Part shown: piece by piece, positions 8,645-16,558 of the stretch | Layout: each line of letters begins with the position of its first letter | Numbering within the stretch: position 1 is the stretch's first letter | Source of the DNA: Taklimakanibacter sp049323275 | GTDB lineage: Bacteria > Pseudomonadota > Alphaproteobacteria > Rhizobiales > Aestuariivirgaceae | Assembly (NCBI GenBank): GCA_049323275.1 | Contig: JBMOOM010000028.1 | Location: 62,001 to 126,000 of the forward strand | Direction of reading: 5' to 3' | Length of the DNA stretch: 64,000 nt | Program-made: the position numbers and the translations under genes | The notes under the pieces: model-generated | What the model saw: only the letters and a program-made list of their open reading frames with translations | What the model was told of the DNA's origin: nothing | Databases searched by the model: none

Positions 8645-10165
8645 ATGCAGGCATTCCTCGAATTCCGCGACATCTCCAAGTCCTATCCGGGCGTGAAGGC
8701 GCTGCAGGGCGTGTCCTTCGCCGTGCCGAAAGGCCGGGTGCATGGGCTGATCGGTGAGAATGGCGCCGGCAAATCCACGCTCATCCGCATTCTGAGCGGC
8801 GATGCCGCCGCCAATACGGGCGACATCCGCATCGACGGCCAGGTTCAGCATTATGCCTCGACCCGCGATGCTTTCCATGCCGGCGTCGCGGTGGTGCATC
8901 AGGAGCTGCAGCTCGTTCCCGAACTGACGGTGGCCGAGAATCTGCGGCTCGGCCGGTTTCCGACCTCGGGCGGCGTCATCAACTTCCGCCACATGTTCGA
9001 GGATGTCGGCGCCAAATTGCGCGATATCGGCATCGAGACGGACCCGCGCGAGAAGGTGGCGCGGCTCTCGATCGGCGAGCGCCAGATGATCGAGATCGCC
9101 AAGGCGGTGATGATCGATGCCAGGGTGATCGCGCTCGACGAGCCGACCTCGTCGCTGTCCTCGCGCGAAAGCGAGATCCTGTTCAAGCTGATCGAAAGGC
9201 TCAAGGCCGGAGGAAAGATCATCCTCTATATCTCGCACCGGCTGGATGAGATCTTCCGTCTCTGCGACGGGTGCACGGTGCTGCGCGACGGCAAGCTGGC
9301 GGCGCATCACGACAGCCTGAAGGAGGTCAGCCGCGACCAGCTCGTCGCCGAGATGGTCGGCCGCGAGATCGCCGACATCTGGGGCTGGCGGCCGCGCGAC
9401 ATCGGCGCGCCGCGCCTCGTCGTCGATCATCTTGCCGGCGAAAGGCTGAAGCATCCGGCGAGCTTCATGGCCAAGAGCGGCGAGATTCTCGGCTTCTTCG
9501 GTCTCGTCGGCGCCGGGCGCAGCGAGCTGATGCGCCTCGTCTATGGCGCCGATCCGGCGCGGCGCGGCAAGGTCAGCGTCGATGGCGAGGAGAAGCCGCT
9601 CGGCGATCCGCGCAAATCGATCCGCAACGGCATCGTGCTGTGCCCCGAGGACCGCAAGTTCGACGGCATCGTCCAGGGCCGCTCGGTGGCCGAGAACATC
9701 ACCATTTCGTCCAGCCGGCATTATTCGCCGGGCGGCATCCTCAATTTCCGCAGGGAAGCCGAGACGGCCGAAAGCTTCATCAAGAGCATGCGCATCCGCA
9801 CGCCGTCGCGCCGGCAGGACATCGTCAATCTGTCGGGTGGCAATCAGCAGAAGGTCATTCTCGCCCGCTGGCTGTCGGAGCCCGATGTGAAGGCGCTGAT
9901 CGTCGATGAGCCCACGCGCGGCATCGATGTCGGCGCCAAGGCGGAGATCTACGAGACCTTGTACCAGCTCGCCGAGAAGGGGCTCGCCATCGTCGTGGTC
10001 TCCAGCGAGCTGCCGGAAGTGATGGGCATATCCGACCGGGTGATCGTGATGTGCGAGGGTCATATCCGCGCCGAATTCAACCGCGCCGATTTCAGCGAGC
10101 GCAAGCTGCTGGCGGCCGCTCTTCCCGACCGCAAGGTCGATCCTGCCGCGAGAGTCGTTCAATGA
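8645..10165 (+). CDS. araG: L-arabinose-type ABC transporter ATP-binding protein AraG
   Basis: 506-residue double ATPase typical of the CUT2 sugar importers (AraG/RbsA/MglA). The first half has Walker A GENGAGKSTL and signature LSIGERQMIEIAKAV with Walker B VIALDEPTSSL. The second half has the degenerate site usual in this family (GFFGLVGAGRSELMRLVYG) and signature LSGGNQQKVILARWL with LIVDEPTRGIDVGAK. The ATG follows a GTGCTGAAGC context with only a weak ribosome site. The stop overlaps araH by ATGA. Confidence 0.94.
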   Translation: MQAFLEFRDISKSYPGVKALQGVSFAVPKGRVHGLIGENGAGKSTLIRILSGDAAANTGDIRIDGQVQHYASTRDAFHAGVAVVHQELQLVPELTVAENLRLGRFPTSGGVINFRHMFEDVGAKLRDIGIETDPREKVARLSIGERQMIEIAKAVMIDARVIALDEPTSSLSSRESEILFKLIERLKAGGKIILYISHRLDEIFRLCDGCTVLRDGKLAAHHDSLKEVSRDQLVAEMVGREIADIWGWRPRDIGAPRLVVDHLAGERLKHPASFMAKSGEILGFFGLVGAGRSELMRLVYGADPARRGKVSVDGEEKPLGDPRKSIRNGIVLCPEDRKFDGIVQGRSVAENITISSSRHYSPGGILNFRREAETAESFIKSMRIRTPSRRQDIVNLSGGNQQKVILARWLSEPDVKALIVDEPTRGIDVGAKAEIYETLYQLAEKGLAIVVVSSELPEVMGISDRVIVMCEGHIRAEFNRADFSERKLLAAALPDRKVDPAARVVQ

Positions 10166-11115
10166 CGCAAAGCCTGAAGCGCATCTTTCTCGGCGACTGG
10201 GGGCTGGTCGTCCTCTTCGTCGTGGCCATCCTCGTCGTGTCGCTGCTGGTGCCGAATTTCATGACCCAGCGCAACATGCTGGGACTGCTGCAGTCGGTGG
10301 TGACCATCGGGATCGTCGCCTGCACCATGATGTTCTGCCTGGCGTCACGCGATTTCGACCTTTCGGTCGGCTCGATCGTCGCCTTCACCGGCATGGTGGC
10401 GGTGATGGCCTCGAATGCCACCGGCTCGATCGTGCTCGGCCTTCTCGCGGCGCTCGCCTGCGGCACCTTCGTCGGCTTTCTCAACGGCACCGTCATCGCC
10501 AAGCTCAAGATCAACGCGCTCATCACCACGCTCGCGACCATGCAGATCGTGCGCGGCCTGGCGCTGATCTCGTCCGACGGCCGCGCCGTCGGCATCAATG
10601 ATCCGGCTTTTTATCAGCTGGCTTTGAGCCGGTTCCTCGGCGTTCCGACGCCGATCTGGGTGATGGCGGCCGCCTTCATCATCTTCGGCTTCCTCCTCAA
10701 CCGCACCGTCTTCGGCCGGAACACGCTGGCGATCGGGGGCAATCCGGAAGCCTCGCGCCTTGCCGGCGTCAATGTCGACTGGATGCGCATCTGGATCTTC
10801 ACCATCCAGGGCCTCGTCTGCGCCGTCGCCGGCATCCTGCTCGCCTCGCGCATCACCTCGGGCCAGCCCAATGCCGCGATCGGTCTCGAACTGGCGGTGA
10901 TCTCGGCCTGTGTGCTGGGCGGCGTGTCGCTGGCGGGCGGGCGCGCCGCGATGACCGGCGTCATCGTCGGCGTGCTCATCATCGGGGTGGCCGAGAATGT
11001 GATGAACCTGCTCAATATCCAGGCCTTCTACCAATATGTGGTGAGAGGCGTGATTTTGCTCATCGCGGTGCTGCTCGACAATCTGCGCTCGCGGGCGCTG
11101 GGGCGCCGGGGGTGA
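10162..11115 (+). CDS. araH: L-arabinose-type ABC transporter permease AraH
   Basis: 317-residue CUT2 permease with 8-10 hydrophobic segments. FCLASRDFDLSVGSIVAFTG and KLKINALITTLATMQIVRGLALI are close to E. coli AraH, and ITSGQPNAAIGLELAVISACVLGGVSLAGG is the family's most conserved stretch. I chose the ATG at 10162, which forms ATGA with the araG stop; the frame is open further upstream but that part would lie inside araG and lacks membrane character. It forms the pore for the AraFG system. Confidence 0.94.
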   Translation: MTQSLKRIFLGDWGLVVLFVVAILVVSLLVPNFMTQRNMLGLLQSVVTIGIVACTMMFCLASRDFDLSVGSIVAFTGMVAVMASNATGSIVLGLLAALACGTFVGFLNGTVIAKLKINALITTLATMQIVRGLALISSDGRAVGINDPAFYQLALSRFLGVPTPIWVMAAAFIIFGFLLNRTVFGRNTLAIGGNPEASRLAGVNVDWMRIWIFTIQGLVCAVAGILLASRITSGQPNAAIGLELAVISACVLGGVSLAGGRAAMTGVIVGVLIIGVAENVMNLLNIQAFYQYVVRGVILLIAVLLDNLRSRALGRRG

Positions 11116-11116
11116 C

Positions 11117-12292
11117 ATGAAAATCACCGCGATCGAAACCCATGTCGTCAATGCCGAGCTGCGCAACTGGATCTTCGTGCGCGTGCTCACCGACGAGCCC
11201 GGTCTTTATGGCTGGGGCGAGGCGACGCTCGAATGGAAGACCCGCGCCGTCGTGGGCGCCGTCGAGGATCTGGCGCCGATCGTGATCGGGCTCGATCCGC
11301 GCGACATCGAGCAGGCGGTCCGGGCGATGAAGAAGCAAGGCTTCTGGCAGCCGCTCGGCGTCATCGGCACGACGGCGCTGTCGGGCATCGAGATGGCGCT
11401 GTGGGATATCTTCGGCAAATCCGCCGATCTGCCGGTCTGGCGTCTGCTCGGCGGCAAGGTGCGCGACCGGGTGCCGGTCTATACCCATCTGGGCCTCGGC
11501 GAGATGGACGCGGTCTATCATTCGATGGACGCGTCGTCGCTGGTCGAGCGCGGCCTCAAGGTGAAGGAAGAGGGCTATCGGGCGATGAAGCTCGTGAATG
11601 TGCCCTATACGCATTACACCGCCACGCCCGCCGCCATCGACGGCTTCGTCGACGGCATGCGCCGTTTGCGCGAGGCGGTCGGCGACGACATCGAGCTCAT
11701 GGTCGACTTCCACGGCCGTTGCGCCTCGGCAGGCGCGGCGCTCTCCTATCTCCGGGCACTCGAGCCCTTCCGGGTGATGTTCGCCGAGGAGCCGCTGCCG
11801 CCCGGCGATATCGGCTCGTTCAAGGCGATCGCTGAGGCCTCGCCGGTGCCGATCGCCGCCGGCGAGCGGTTGACCTCGGCCACGGAATTCGCGCCCTATT
11901 TCGATCAGCGTGTGCTCACCGTGGCGCAGCCCGATCTCTGCCATTGCGGCGGCTTCACCGAAGCGCGCCGCATCGCGGCGCTGGCGGAAGTGGCGGGCGC
12001 CGGCATCGCGCCGCATAATCCGTTGGGCCCGATCGCCGGCGTGGCGGCGCTGCATTTCGACATCGCCACCCCCAATTTCATCATCCAGGAGGAAATGACG
12101 GGCGCGGTGCCCTGGTATTTCGAGGTGGTCGAGGGGCCGATCAGACGGGTCGACGGCGCCTGGCAGATCCCGGAAGCGCCGGGTCTCGGCGTCGAGGTCG
12201 ATCTCAAGGTGGCGGCGAAGCATCCCTATCGGCAGGAGCCCTTCCCGACGCGGGAGGCCAGGATGCCGGACGGCACCATCGTCGACTGGTGA
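11117..12292 (+). CDS. Enolase-superfamily sugar-acid dehydratase (D-galactonate dehydratase-like)
   Basis: 391-residue mandelate racemase / muconate lactonizing enzyme superfamily member. Mg ligands and catalytic residues fit the galactonate dehydratase group: VDFHGR (Asp ligand plus His), FAEEPL (Glu), AAGERL (Glu) and the acid/base His in APHNPLGPIAG; FIIQEE near the end also matches. The reaction would be loss of water from an aldonate to a 2-keto-3-deoxy acid. It sits 1 bp after araH, so arabinonate, galactonate or fuconate are all possible substrates. The active-site pattern argues for galactonate-type stereochemistry, but this is inference. Confidence 0.85.
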   Translation: MKITAIETHVVNAELRNWIFVRVLTDEPGLYGWGEATLEWKTRAVVGAVEDLAPIVIGLDPRDIEQAVRAMKKQGFWQPLGVIGTTALSGIEMALWDIFGKSADLPVWRLLGGKVRDRVPVYTHLGLGEMDAVYHSMDASSLVERGLKVKEEGYRAMKLVNVPYTHYTATPAAIDGFVDGMRRLREAVGDDIELMVDFHGRCASAGAALSYLRALEPFRVMFAEEPLPPGDIGSFKAIAEASPVPIAAGERLTSATEFAPYFDQRVLTVAQPDLCHCGGFTEARRIAALAEVAGAGIAPHNPLGPIAGVAALHFDIATPNFIIQEEMTGAVPWYFEVVEGPIRRVDGAWQIPEAPGLGVEVDLKVAAKHPYRQEPFPTREARMPDGTIVDW

Positions 12293-12301
12293 GGAGAAAA
12301 A

Positions 12302-13069
12302 ATGGTCGCACGGCTTCAGGACAAGGTCGCTCTCATCACCGGGGCGGCGCGCGGCATCGGCGCCGCCATCGCCGAGGCTTTTGCGGAGGAGGGGGCGAAG
12401 CTGGCGCTGATCGATCGCGACGAAGCCACGCTGGCGAAGACGGCGGCGAAGATCGGCGGCGAGGCGCTCGCCTGCCGCGCCGATGTCGCGAAGCGCGAGG
12501 AAGCCGATGCGGCGGTCGCCCGCACGATCGAACATTTCGGCAAGGTCGACATTCTCATCAACAATGCCGGCATCAATGTCTATGACGATCCCCTGAAGCT
12601 CTCGCAGGAGGACTGGCAGCGCTGCATGGCGGTCAATCTCGAGGGGCCGTGGAATTTCATCCGCGCGGTGCTGCCCGCGATGCTGGCGCAGAAGCGCGGT
12701 GCGATCGTCAATATCGCCTCGACCCATGCCTTCTCGATCATTCCGGGCTATTTCCCCTATCCGGTCGCCAAGCATGGTGTCGTCGGCCTCACCCGCTCGC
12801 TCGCCATCGACTATGCTCCCAAGGGCATCCGCATCAACGCCATCGCGCCCGGCTATATCGACACCGATATCGTCAAGGACTGGTTCGCCACCTTCGAAGA
12901 CCCGCAAGCGGCGCGCAAAAAGGTGGAGGACATCATTCCGCTGCGTCGGATCGGCCGGCCGCGGGAAGTGGCGATGGCCGCCGTCTATCTCGCCAGCGAC
13001 GAGGCGGGCTTCAGCACCGGATCGGTGCTGACGATGGATGGCGGGCGCTCGGTCGTCTATCACGATTAG
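12302..13069 (+). CDS. Short-chain dehydrogenase/reductase (SDR), probable sugar dehydrogenase
   Basis: 255-residue classical SDR: NAD(P)-binding TGAARGIGAAIA at the N-terminus, NNAG (INNAGINVYD), catalytic Ser in NIAST, and YPVAK as the YxxxK pair (PYPVAKHGVVGLTRSLA). The C-terminal VYLASDEAGFSTGSVLTMDGG is standard. It has GAGGAG nine bases upstream and follows the dehydratase by 9 bp. In this context it could oxidise the imported aldose at C1 (arabinose or galactose dehydrogenase), feeding the dehydratase. A role on a later keto-deoxy intermediate is the alternative. Confidence 0.85.
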   Translation: MVARLQDKVALITGAARGIGAAIAEAFAEEGAKLALIDRDEATLAKTAAKIGGEALACRADVAKREEADAAVARTIEHFGKVDILINNAGINVYDDPLKLSQEDWQRCMAVNLEGPWNFIRAVLPAMLAQKRGAIVNIASTHAFSIIPGYFPYPVAKHGVVGLTRSLAIDYAPKGIRINAIAPGYIDTDIVKDWFATFEDPQAARKKVEDIIPLRRIGRPREVAMAAVYLASDEAGFSTGSVLTMDGGRSVVYHD

Positions 13070-13157
13070 AAACGGCTCCCGTGCCAGGTAATTGGAGCAT
13101 TGAGGCGGATTCCATGACCGACGTTCGCGCCGGCCCAGTTTGAGGCGTGAAACGGTC

Positions 13158-13193
13158 TTGACCAATTTGACTTAGCGTGAAATATTGTCACGC
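13158..13193 (+). promoter_or_regulatory. Predicted promoter with overlapping inverted repeat for the following two-gene unit
   Basis: TTGACC (13158-13163), a 17-bp gap, then AATATT (13181-13186). The -10 lies between the arms of a perfect 6-bp inverted repeat, GCGTGA (13175-13180) and TCACGC (13188-13193). The transcript would have a leader of roughly 160 bases before the ATG at 13353. The rest of 13070-13352 shows no gene. Confidence 0.4.
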
Positions 13194-13352
13194 GGATCTC
13201 GTAAGTAAGACACGGCGATTTCATCTGTATCCGAGGAAAGTCAGCGGCGCGCGGGCCGGGTATCGCGTGAGCCCTCCTCTATTGTGTGTTGCCGATTTCC
13301 TCCATGACTCTATCGCCTTTTTGCGGGGTTGAAACACGCAGGGGAGGACGGG

Positions 13353-13718
13353 ATGGATGAAGAGAAAGTTTACATCGATGTCGTGGCTGCCATCAGGGCC
13401 ACCACCTCGACCGATCTGAAGAAGATACCCAGCGAGCCGCCGCCCGAGGGCCTCGGTGCGGCACGGTTGGGCGCGTGGAGAGAGAAGCTCTCAGTCATTG
13501 TCGATCATCTCAAGGCCAATGGCTATCGCAGACTCAGCTTGGCGAAGGAAGATCCCAAGAAGACCTATGACGTATCGCTGCAAGCGACGGCCATATTGCT
13601 TCTTAAGCGCATCATGGGTGTGGCGAGGGTTTCCGCAAGAGCAATAGAAATCGAAGCGAACCTCCTGAACTCGCTGCAAGCGAGCGGCGCCGCCAGAGCG
13701 AGACGGAGGCGAGGATGA
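13353..13718 (+). CDS. Hypothetical protein, 121 residues
   Basis: I do not recognise this protein. The ATG at 13353 follows an AGGGGAGG ribosome site at good spacing, so I prefer it to a TTG 24 bases earlier. The product is soluble and largely helical by eye: an acidic start (MDEEKVYIDVV), a Pro-rich segment (IPSEPPPEGLG), two long helices, and an Arg-rich end (ARARRRRG). Its stop overlaps the next start (ATGA), so the two products are likely made together. Base composition looks less GC-rich than in neighbouring genes. Confidence 0.7.
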   Translation: MDEEKVYIDVVAAIRATTSTDLKKIPSEPPPEGLGAARLGAWREKLSVIVDHLKANGYRRLSLAKEDPKKTYDVSLQATAILLLKRIMGVARVSARAIEIEANLLNSLQASGAARARRRRG

Positions 13719-14995
13719 GGTCCTTGTATGCAGCGAGTTTGGCCACCACTATTGCCTTGAGCATTGTTCATGGTGCTTCTGCGGAAGAAGAGGGAGCCTA
13801 TATAGATTCCGTCCTGACCGTCGATCGCCAGGATGAGCTCTGTGTGCCGGCGGGCGTCAGGAGGCGGGTCGATCCGGCAGCACTCGCCAACGCGATGCTC
13901 GATGAAGCGCGCGTGCCGATGTATCTCAGGATGCGCTCAAACCCGAGCGGCAAGGCCCAGTCTCTGCGGATGGAAAGTGCGATCTATGCGATCCGGGAGC
14001 ACGAACCTTTCCCCGGGCAGACCAGCGAGGCTGCAACCGGCGCAAGAGACCGGATTCAAGGGATGAGGCTGAGTCTCCTCAATATTTTTATCGACGGCGC
14101 TACGGAAGACAGAGCCTATGTCGTCGCCGCCAAGAGCAAGGACAAATATCTGGAAAATTTCTTCGCCGGCCGGACTGTCATCTACTGCGAGGAGCCTGAG
14201 GAAACCCGGCAGGCTGGGGGAAAGAAGAAGGCTGTCGGCAGCTGGTTGGCGGATCAGAAGATCATGATCCGCAATTCAATTGAGGATCTGACAGAAGAGA
14301 ACTACAAAAAGCTTGAGCCCGGCTCGGCGGCCCATGTGAGCTACAAGGATGACCTCCATGCCGACACGAAGAGCATCGAGATAGAGGCGACAGTCGGAAA
14401 ATCGATCGAGACCGAAAACTTCGGCACGTTCATTCCATTTCTCAGCTACCAGAACAAGACTGCAGAAAAGATTGAGACCGTCGCGGCCGGGGGGTTGTGG
14501 TACGGATCGTTTGAGAGCTTCGATGTATCGGCCGGGCCGCGGTATGTCTGGAATCTCGAGGAAGGTACCGAGACGGTGAAAGGCTCGGCCTTTGTCTATC
14601 CCAACGTTACCATCGGCGGGTTTACGACCGGCATCTACAATCAGAGAGGGACGGTCTGGTTCAGGCCGGACGCCTATCTCATAGCGGAGGCCGGCGAAAC
14701 GACGGCCGGTTCGGATCCGATCTTCGAGGATGGTGACGATTATTATGGCGTAGGCGCCAGGGCGTCCCTGGACATCTATATCGAGGCCTTGCGGGCAAAT
14801 GTCGGTGTCGCTTATCGGTACCTTGCGCTCTTTTCCCTGCCGATCGACGAGGCGGATCGCTTCTCCGCGGCGGTGGATTTCACTCTCGATGAGGCGGAGC
14901 ATTTCTCGATCGGCGTGGGCTATGAGGATGGACGCAATGACGAAACTTTCGAGGAGGTTGAGAATTACTCGCTGAGATTTGGCGTGAAATACTGA
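13715..14995 (+). CDS. Exported hypothetical protein, probable outer-membrane barrel at C-terminus
   Basis: 426 residues with a clear signal peptide (cut after GASA, about residue 23). The first 200 residues are a soluble region with several Lys/Glu clusters and two Cys. From about residue 210 the text alternates polar and aromatic/hydrophobic residues in strand-like pieces (FGTFIPFLSYQNKT, AAGGLWYGSFESFDVSAGPRYVWNL, YYGVGARASLDIYIEALRANVGVAYRYLAL) and ends SLRFGVKY with a terminal aromatic residue, as outer-membrane barrels do. The final strands resemble an autotransporter-type or Omp25-type barrel, but I cannot name a family. Codon and base usage differ somewhat from the flanking genes, suggesting later acquisition. 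Confidence 0.7.
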   Translation: MRSLYAASLATTIALSIVHGASAEEEGAYIDSVLTVDRQDELCVPAGVRRRVDPAALANAMLDEARVPMYLRMRSNPSGKAQSLRMESAIYAIREHEPFPGQTSEAATGARDRIQGMRLSLLNIFIDGATEDRAYVVAAKSKDKYLENFFAGRTVIYCEEPEETRQAGGKKKAVGSWLADQKIMIRNSIEDLTEENYKKLEPGSAAHVSYKDDLHADTKSIEIEATVGKSIETENFGTFIPFLSYQNKTAEKIETVAAGGLWYGSFESFDVSAGPRYVWNLEEGTETVKGSAFVYPNVTIGGFTTGIYNQRGTVWFRPDAYLIAEAGETTAGSDPIFEDGDDYYGVGARASLDIYIEALRANVGVAYRYLALFSLPIDEADRFSAAVDFTLDEAEHFSIGVGYEDGRNDETFEEVENYSLRFGVKY

Positions 14996-15134
14996 TCAAT
15001 CGCGCTTCTCCGGATCCTGCGATAATGGGCCATTGGTGGCAGGGGATTGGTCCCCCTTGGGGGCGATGATGGCTCTTGCCGCAGCCCGAATGTTTGCTTA
15101 ATCGAAAGCCGAGCGCATTCGGGAGTATGTATCA

Positions 15135-15983
15135 ATGCCGCAGGATTTCGTCGAAAGCCTTCATGCCGATTATGGCCAGCGCTTCAGCGTGGACGAGGTG
15201 CTTTATGAGACGCGCACCGAGCATCAGCATCTGGTGATCTTCCGCAACAGGCGCATGGGCCGGGTGCTGGCGCTCGACGGGGCGGTGCAGACGACCGAGG
15301 CCGACGAGTTCATCTATCACGAGATGCTGGCGCATGTGCCGATCCTCGCCCATGGCCAAGTGCGCAAGGTGCTGATCGTCGGCGTCGGCGACGGTGGCAT
15401 CGTGCGCGAAGTCACGCGCCACAAGACTATCGAGGAGATCGTCGCCGTCGAGATCGACCGGGCGGTCATCGACATGTGCCTCAAATATCTGCCGAACCAT
15501 TCGGCGGGCTCGCTCGACGATCCGCGCCTCAAGCTCGTCATCGCCGACGGGCTCGATTATCTGCGTGACGCAACAGGAAAGTTCGATGTGATCCTGTCGG
15601 ATTCGACCGATCCGATCGGGCCCGCCGCGAGCCTCTTCAGCAAGGATTTCTATCGCCTGAGCCGGGAGCGTCTCACCGAACGCGGCATCCTGGCCACGCA
15701 GAACGGCGTGCCGTTCCTGCAGCCCGACGAGTTACGCAAGACGGCGATGAATCTGGCGCAGTCTTTTCCCGACCGGCATTTCTTCCATGCCGCGGTGCCG
15801 ACCTATATCGGCGGGAGCATGAGCTTCGGCTGGGGCGCGATGGACCGGCAGGCCCGCCATGTGCCGGTCGAGACTCTACGCCGGCGCTTCGCCGCCAGCG
15901 GCCTCAAGACGCGCTACTATAACCCTGAGATCCATGCGGCAGCCTTCGCGCTGCCGCAATATATGCTCGACCTGATGGATTAA
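15135..15983 (+). CDS. speE: Spermidine synthase (polyamine aminopropyltransferase)
   Basis: 282 residues, normal length. It transfers the aminopropyl group of decarboxylated S-adenosylmethionine to putrescine in the cytoplasm. Visible are the N-terminal beta domain (YETRTEHQHLVIFRN..MGRVLALDGAVQTTEADEFIYHEML), the nucleotide-binding loop VGVGDGG (GGGDGG in most relatives, one Gly replaced by Val) and the catalytic loop SDSTDPIGPA with the essential Asp. It is a single gene on the plus strand, converging with the DUF1127 gene and overlapping its end by 4 bp. Confidence 0.95.
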   Translation: MPQDFVESLHADYGQRFSVDEVLYETRTEHQHLVIFRNRRMGRVLALDGAVQTTEADEFIYHEMLAHVPILAHGQVRKVLIVGVGDGGIVREVTRHKTIEEIVAVEIDRAVIDMCLKYLPNHSAGSLDDPRLKLVIADGLDYLRDATGKFDVILSDSTDPIGPAASLFSKDFYRLSRERLTERGILATQNGVPFLQPDELRKTAMNLAQSFPDRHFFHAAVPTYIGGSMSFGWGAMDRQARHVPVETLRRRFAASGLKTRYYNPEIHAAAFALPQYMLDLMD

Positions 15984-16219
15984 TCCGGCGGCCGGATGCG
16001 CTCTGCTTTTTCGTCCCGCGCAATGCCGATGTCCCTCAGCATATGATCATTGAGGCGATGAAGCCGGGCGTGACGGTGTTTTCCGGCCGGTCCTTTCGCG
16101 CAGGTCAAAAGCGCCCGCAGCAATCGCCGTGCCTGGGGGAGGACGGCGGCGATTGCCGGGGCGTCTGCCGGCTCCTTCCGGTCATCGTCACCGGAAGGAG
16201 CGTCGCAGGAACAGCTCAT
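15980..16219 (-). CDS. DUF1127-domain small protein
   Basis: 79 residues. The C-terminal half carries the DUF1127 (YjiS-like) signature RLHRLNDHMLRDIGIARDE, an Arg-rich motif found in many small alphaproteobacterial proteins linked to phosphate/carbon metabolism and RNA interaction. The N-terminal half is unrelated and probably disordered. It starts within the end of the upstream gene (ATGA overlap at 16216-16219). Confidence 0.75.
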   Translation of the reverse strand: MSCSCDAPSGDDDRKEPADAPAIAAVLPQARRLLRALLTCAKGPAGKHRHARLHRLNDHMLRDIGIARDEKAERIRPPD

Positions 16220-16488
16220 AGATAGAAATAGGGATCGAGCACGCGAACTTCGGTGATGCGGTCGACCGGCAGGCCGTTGAGCTCGGCGACCTTGCGAATG
16301 GCTTCGGGCGTCGGCCCATCATAGACGCAGTAGGTCTTTTTCTTGTCCTGGGTGACATAGGAATGAACCCAGGTTACGCCTTCCTCGGCATTGCGGCCGA
16401 CGACCTTCAGCGTGCCCTGGGCGCCCTTGGCGTCCATCGGGATTTCGAGGCCGGCGGGAAAGGTTCTTTCGATGACATAGCGGGGCAT
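16216..16488 (-). CDS. DUF4242 (SCO4226-like) small protein
   Basis: 90 residues, matching the small ferredoxin-like-fold family that includes the nickel-binding protein SCO4226. MPRYVIERTFPAG at the start, GVTWVHSYVTQDKKKTYCVYDGPTPEAIRKVAELNGLPVDRITEVRVLDPYF through the rest. Cytoplasmic and function not established. It has GGAG seven bases before the ATG and lies directly downstream of the LuxR-type regulator gene on the same strand. Confidence 0.85.
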   Translation of the reverse strand: MPRYVIERTFPAGLEIPMDAKGAQGTLKVVGRNAEEGVTWVHSYVTQDKKKTYCVYDGPTPEAIRKVAELNGLPVDRITEVRVLDPYFYL

Positions 16489-16558
16489 GGGAAACTCCTT
16501 TTGCAGTGGACGGCGACACCCTAGGCCGGCCGCTTTGGGCCCACATCGGGAAGTCTCC

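Noticed and set aside
8486..10162. 558-codon antisense frame across araG
   Set aside because: Lies opposite a canonical double ATPase and has shadow-type composition.
11060..13165. Very long antisense open frame (about 700 codons) across araH, dehydratase and SDR
   Set aside because: It is a by-product of high-GC codon usage opposite three clear genes; its translation is Arg/Asp/His-rich with no recognisable domain.
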